From: Oscheius sp. JU75
Taxonomy: Eukaryota > Nematoda > Chromadorea > Rhabditida > Rhabditidae
Length of the DNA: 64,000 nt
Direction: 5' to 3'
Assembly (NCBI GenBank): GCA_037178855.1
Contig: JASJZC010000001.1
Span: forward strand, 4,154,001 to 4,218,000
Shown: positions 62,734 through 64,000 of the stretch, piece by piece
Layout of the letters: each line of letters opens with the position of its first letter
How positions within the stretch are numbered: position 1 is the first letter of the stretch
Made by a program: the position numbers and the translations under genes
The notes under the pieces: model-generated
Told to the model about the DNA's origin: nothing
The model's input: only the letters and a program-made list of their open reading frames with translations
Databases searched by the model: none

Positions 62734-63588
62734 ATGGGACGTTTTCGACGAACTCCAAAAGACGATAAAGAGGCGAAGGAACTGGATCGTCTGAGAAGAG
62801 TGAGTGTCCACATTTTTGAGATACAAAGAATCTATAGAATCAAGCTGCTTGTAGGAAAAGAAGACTAGACAAGATTGACGAATACAAAAAGGTAGGTATT
62901 TCTTTTTCATCGTCTAATAGTATATAGTAAGTTAGGTAATGAAAGCACATTTTACTTTTATCCTGGCATATTTAGACTCTTTTTGATGCTCTGGAGGAGG
63001 TGAATCGCATAAAAATACTCTCTTAGGGCAGTTCTTACACACTGACCGAAGTAGATTCTCGTGCAGCGATTTCATCTTCTTAGAAGCGCGCATCCTGCAC
63101 CACTTGACGCGCCTTCGGTGGTGAGAAAGGGTTTTCTCGCCTAGCCATGTTCTGCAAAATTATTGTGTTTTATCTGTTCTACAAAGTTACATTACATGGT
63201 TAACCATGAAAATTCTGTTTTCTGGGTGAAACGTCAGAATCTGAATGAACCTGTTCAGACAATCGACGAATTGGAGAATCTGCTCAAGCAAAAGTTTCAG
63301 GAACATGCATACTACATCGACCAAGTAAGTAAAAGTGATTGTCTATTTACATGGTTTTTTCAGATAGACCAATTGAGGGTTCAGATGGCCCACGTAGAAC
63401 AGTATCCAGGCAGCATGGTGGATTCCAACACATTCCAGGCAATCCTTCAGGAAGTCGATCGGATCCAAGAGGAAGTCGAGCTGATGAAAAAAGGTAGAAA
63501 ACCTATCACAAAAAAATCAAGGAGTTGTTTGAGCAATGAAGCCTGCAGACAATCCGGATGCCGGTCCTTCCACCAGCCAGTGAAGTAA
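62734..63588 (+). CDS. Short basic coiled-coil protein B (paralog of the gene at 59087)
   Basis: Exons 62734-62799, 62838-62891, 63259-63324 and from 63364. The protein starts MGRFRRTPKDDKEAKELDRL, then RRNQAACRKRRLDKIDEYKK, TIDELENLLKQKFQEHAYYI, DQIDQLRVQMAHVEQYPGSM, ILQEVDRIQEEVELMKK. Residues 1-40 align without gaps to gene A: MGRxRRTPxxxKxAKELDRL, RxNQxxCRxRxLxxxDEYxK. The rest keeps only the heptad pattern. NQAACRKRR followed by a leucine-rich helix looks bZIP-like, but shortened. The end is uncertain: the frame runs to a stop at 63586-63588, or a very short intron after 63493 gives an earlier stop. The 367-nt intron 2 carries a hairpin repeat. AATAAA near 63610. Confidence 0.65.
63146..63198. 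repeat. Dispersed hairpin repeat, copy 8 (coiled-coil gene B intron 2)
   Basis: CATGTTCTGCAAAATTATTG..., then TTCTACAAAGTTACATTACA + TG. Degenerate, but with the core TGTTCTGCAAA and TCTACAAAGTT. Confidence 0.4.
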
Positions 63589-63590
63589 AG

Positions 63591-63825
63591 CTACGTGTCG
63601 AAGCTCACGAATAAATTTAATCGTTTTGCCCTTTCTCCGACCTGAAGAGTAACTTCGTAATCCTTCCTCCTTTTTCCTATAATTGCAAAGTACACCTCGT
63701 TGCAAACATTTCCGGGTCTTATTAAATGTTCCATGTACCTGACGTCTTTCACACGAACTCGACCCTTTTCTATTAAGAGAGTGTGAGTAGTTGCGTCCCC
63801 AGCACCGATCCGAACTGTGAGCACT
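63591..63825 (-). CDS. Last exon of an unrecognised gene running off the right edge
   Basis: Minus strand: acceptor CTGAATCAG at about 63826-63834, then VLTVRIGAGDATTHTLLIEK, GRVRVKDVRYMEHLIRPGNV, CNEVYFAIIGKRRKDYEVTL, QVGERAKRLNLFVSFDT and a TAG stop at 63591-63593. The open frame has good codon use with alternating beta-like hydrophobics. It stops just 3 bp past the coiled-coil gene B stop, tail to tail. Upstream exons would lie beyond position 63835 or outside the window. Family unknown. Confidence 0.5.
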
Positions 63826-64000
63826 CTGATTCAGGGTGTGGGATCCTAGCAGATGATTTGTCATCAAGCATCTTGTGGTCGGGAGAAAGGAATATCTATG
63901 CTGTAAAAGTACAAAAAGATCGATGCTTTATCTGTGAACAATGTTCAATTCTCCAAGTACTGATTCGATCCCCGCTGCTGAGAGAGAGTCGTCGGATCCG

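Overview
This 64 kb window is nuclear DNA of a nematode, probably free-living and rhabditid-like; I cannot name the species. Three things support this. Genes are cut by many very short introns (about 35-50 nt, GT..TTTCAG). A TTTCAG acceptor often sits directly before the start ATG, as expected for spliced-leader trans-splicing. Several products are nematode-type: a pepsin-inhibitor-3 protein, a nematode 7TM chemoreceptor, an UNC-55-type nuclear receptor and an ankyrin-LRR-Roc-COR-kinase LRK-1.

Layout, left to right: the 3' end of an IFT20 gene (+); an UNC-55/COUP-TF nuclear receptor (-); an empty GA-rich stretch; a secreted C-type lectin (+); RNA polymerase III subunit RPC8 (+) converging on an MMD-type PAQR membrane protein (-); an unrecognised 304-aa protein (-); DNA topoisomerase I (+); a 30-exon MROH1-like HEAT-repeat gene (+) whose first long intron carries a fold-back transposable element; an Ig-domain surface protein (+); a pepsin-inhibitor-3 protein (+); a small neuropeptide-like precursor (-); a chemoreceptor (-).

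The middle holds housekeeping genes: ethanolamine phosphotransferase EPT1/SELENOI (+); mitochondrial ribosomal protein mL54 and claspin in an operon-like minus-strand pair; elongation factor 2 (+), divergent from claspin; and pyruvate kinase (+) with two alternative first-exon sets. The large LRK-1 gene (+, about 9.6 kb) follows, then an unrecognised 599-aa membrane protein (-).

The right end (56-64 kb) begins with 3 kb of gene-poor sequence. Then come two short paralogous coiled-coil genes in opposite orientation, with a RING-finger coiled-coil gene and a 101-aa acidic protein gene between them. A partial gene runs off the right edge.

On top of the genes the window carries several secondary-structure elements: a family of small dispersed hairpin repeats (eight places, mostly introns), a 440-bp inverted-repeat element with a perfect 8-bp target duplication, a long intronic hairpin in lrk-1, tRNA-like sequences antisense to host genes, and introns with GC donors. 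Exon boundaries were read by eye from reading frame, splice consensus and remembered family sequence; no alignment was run.
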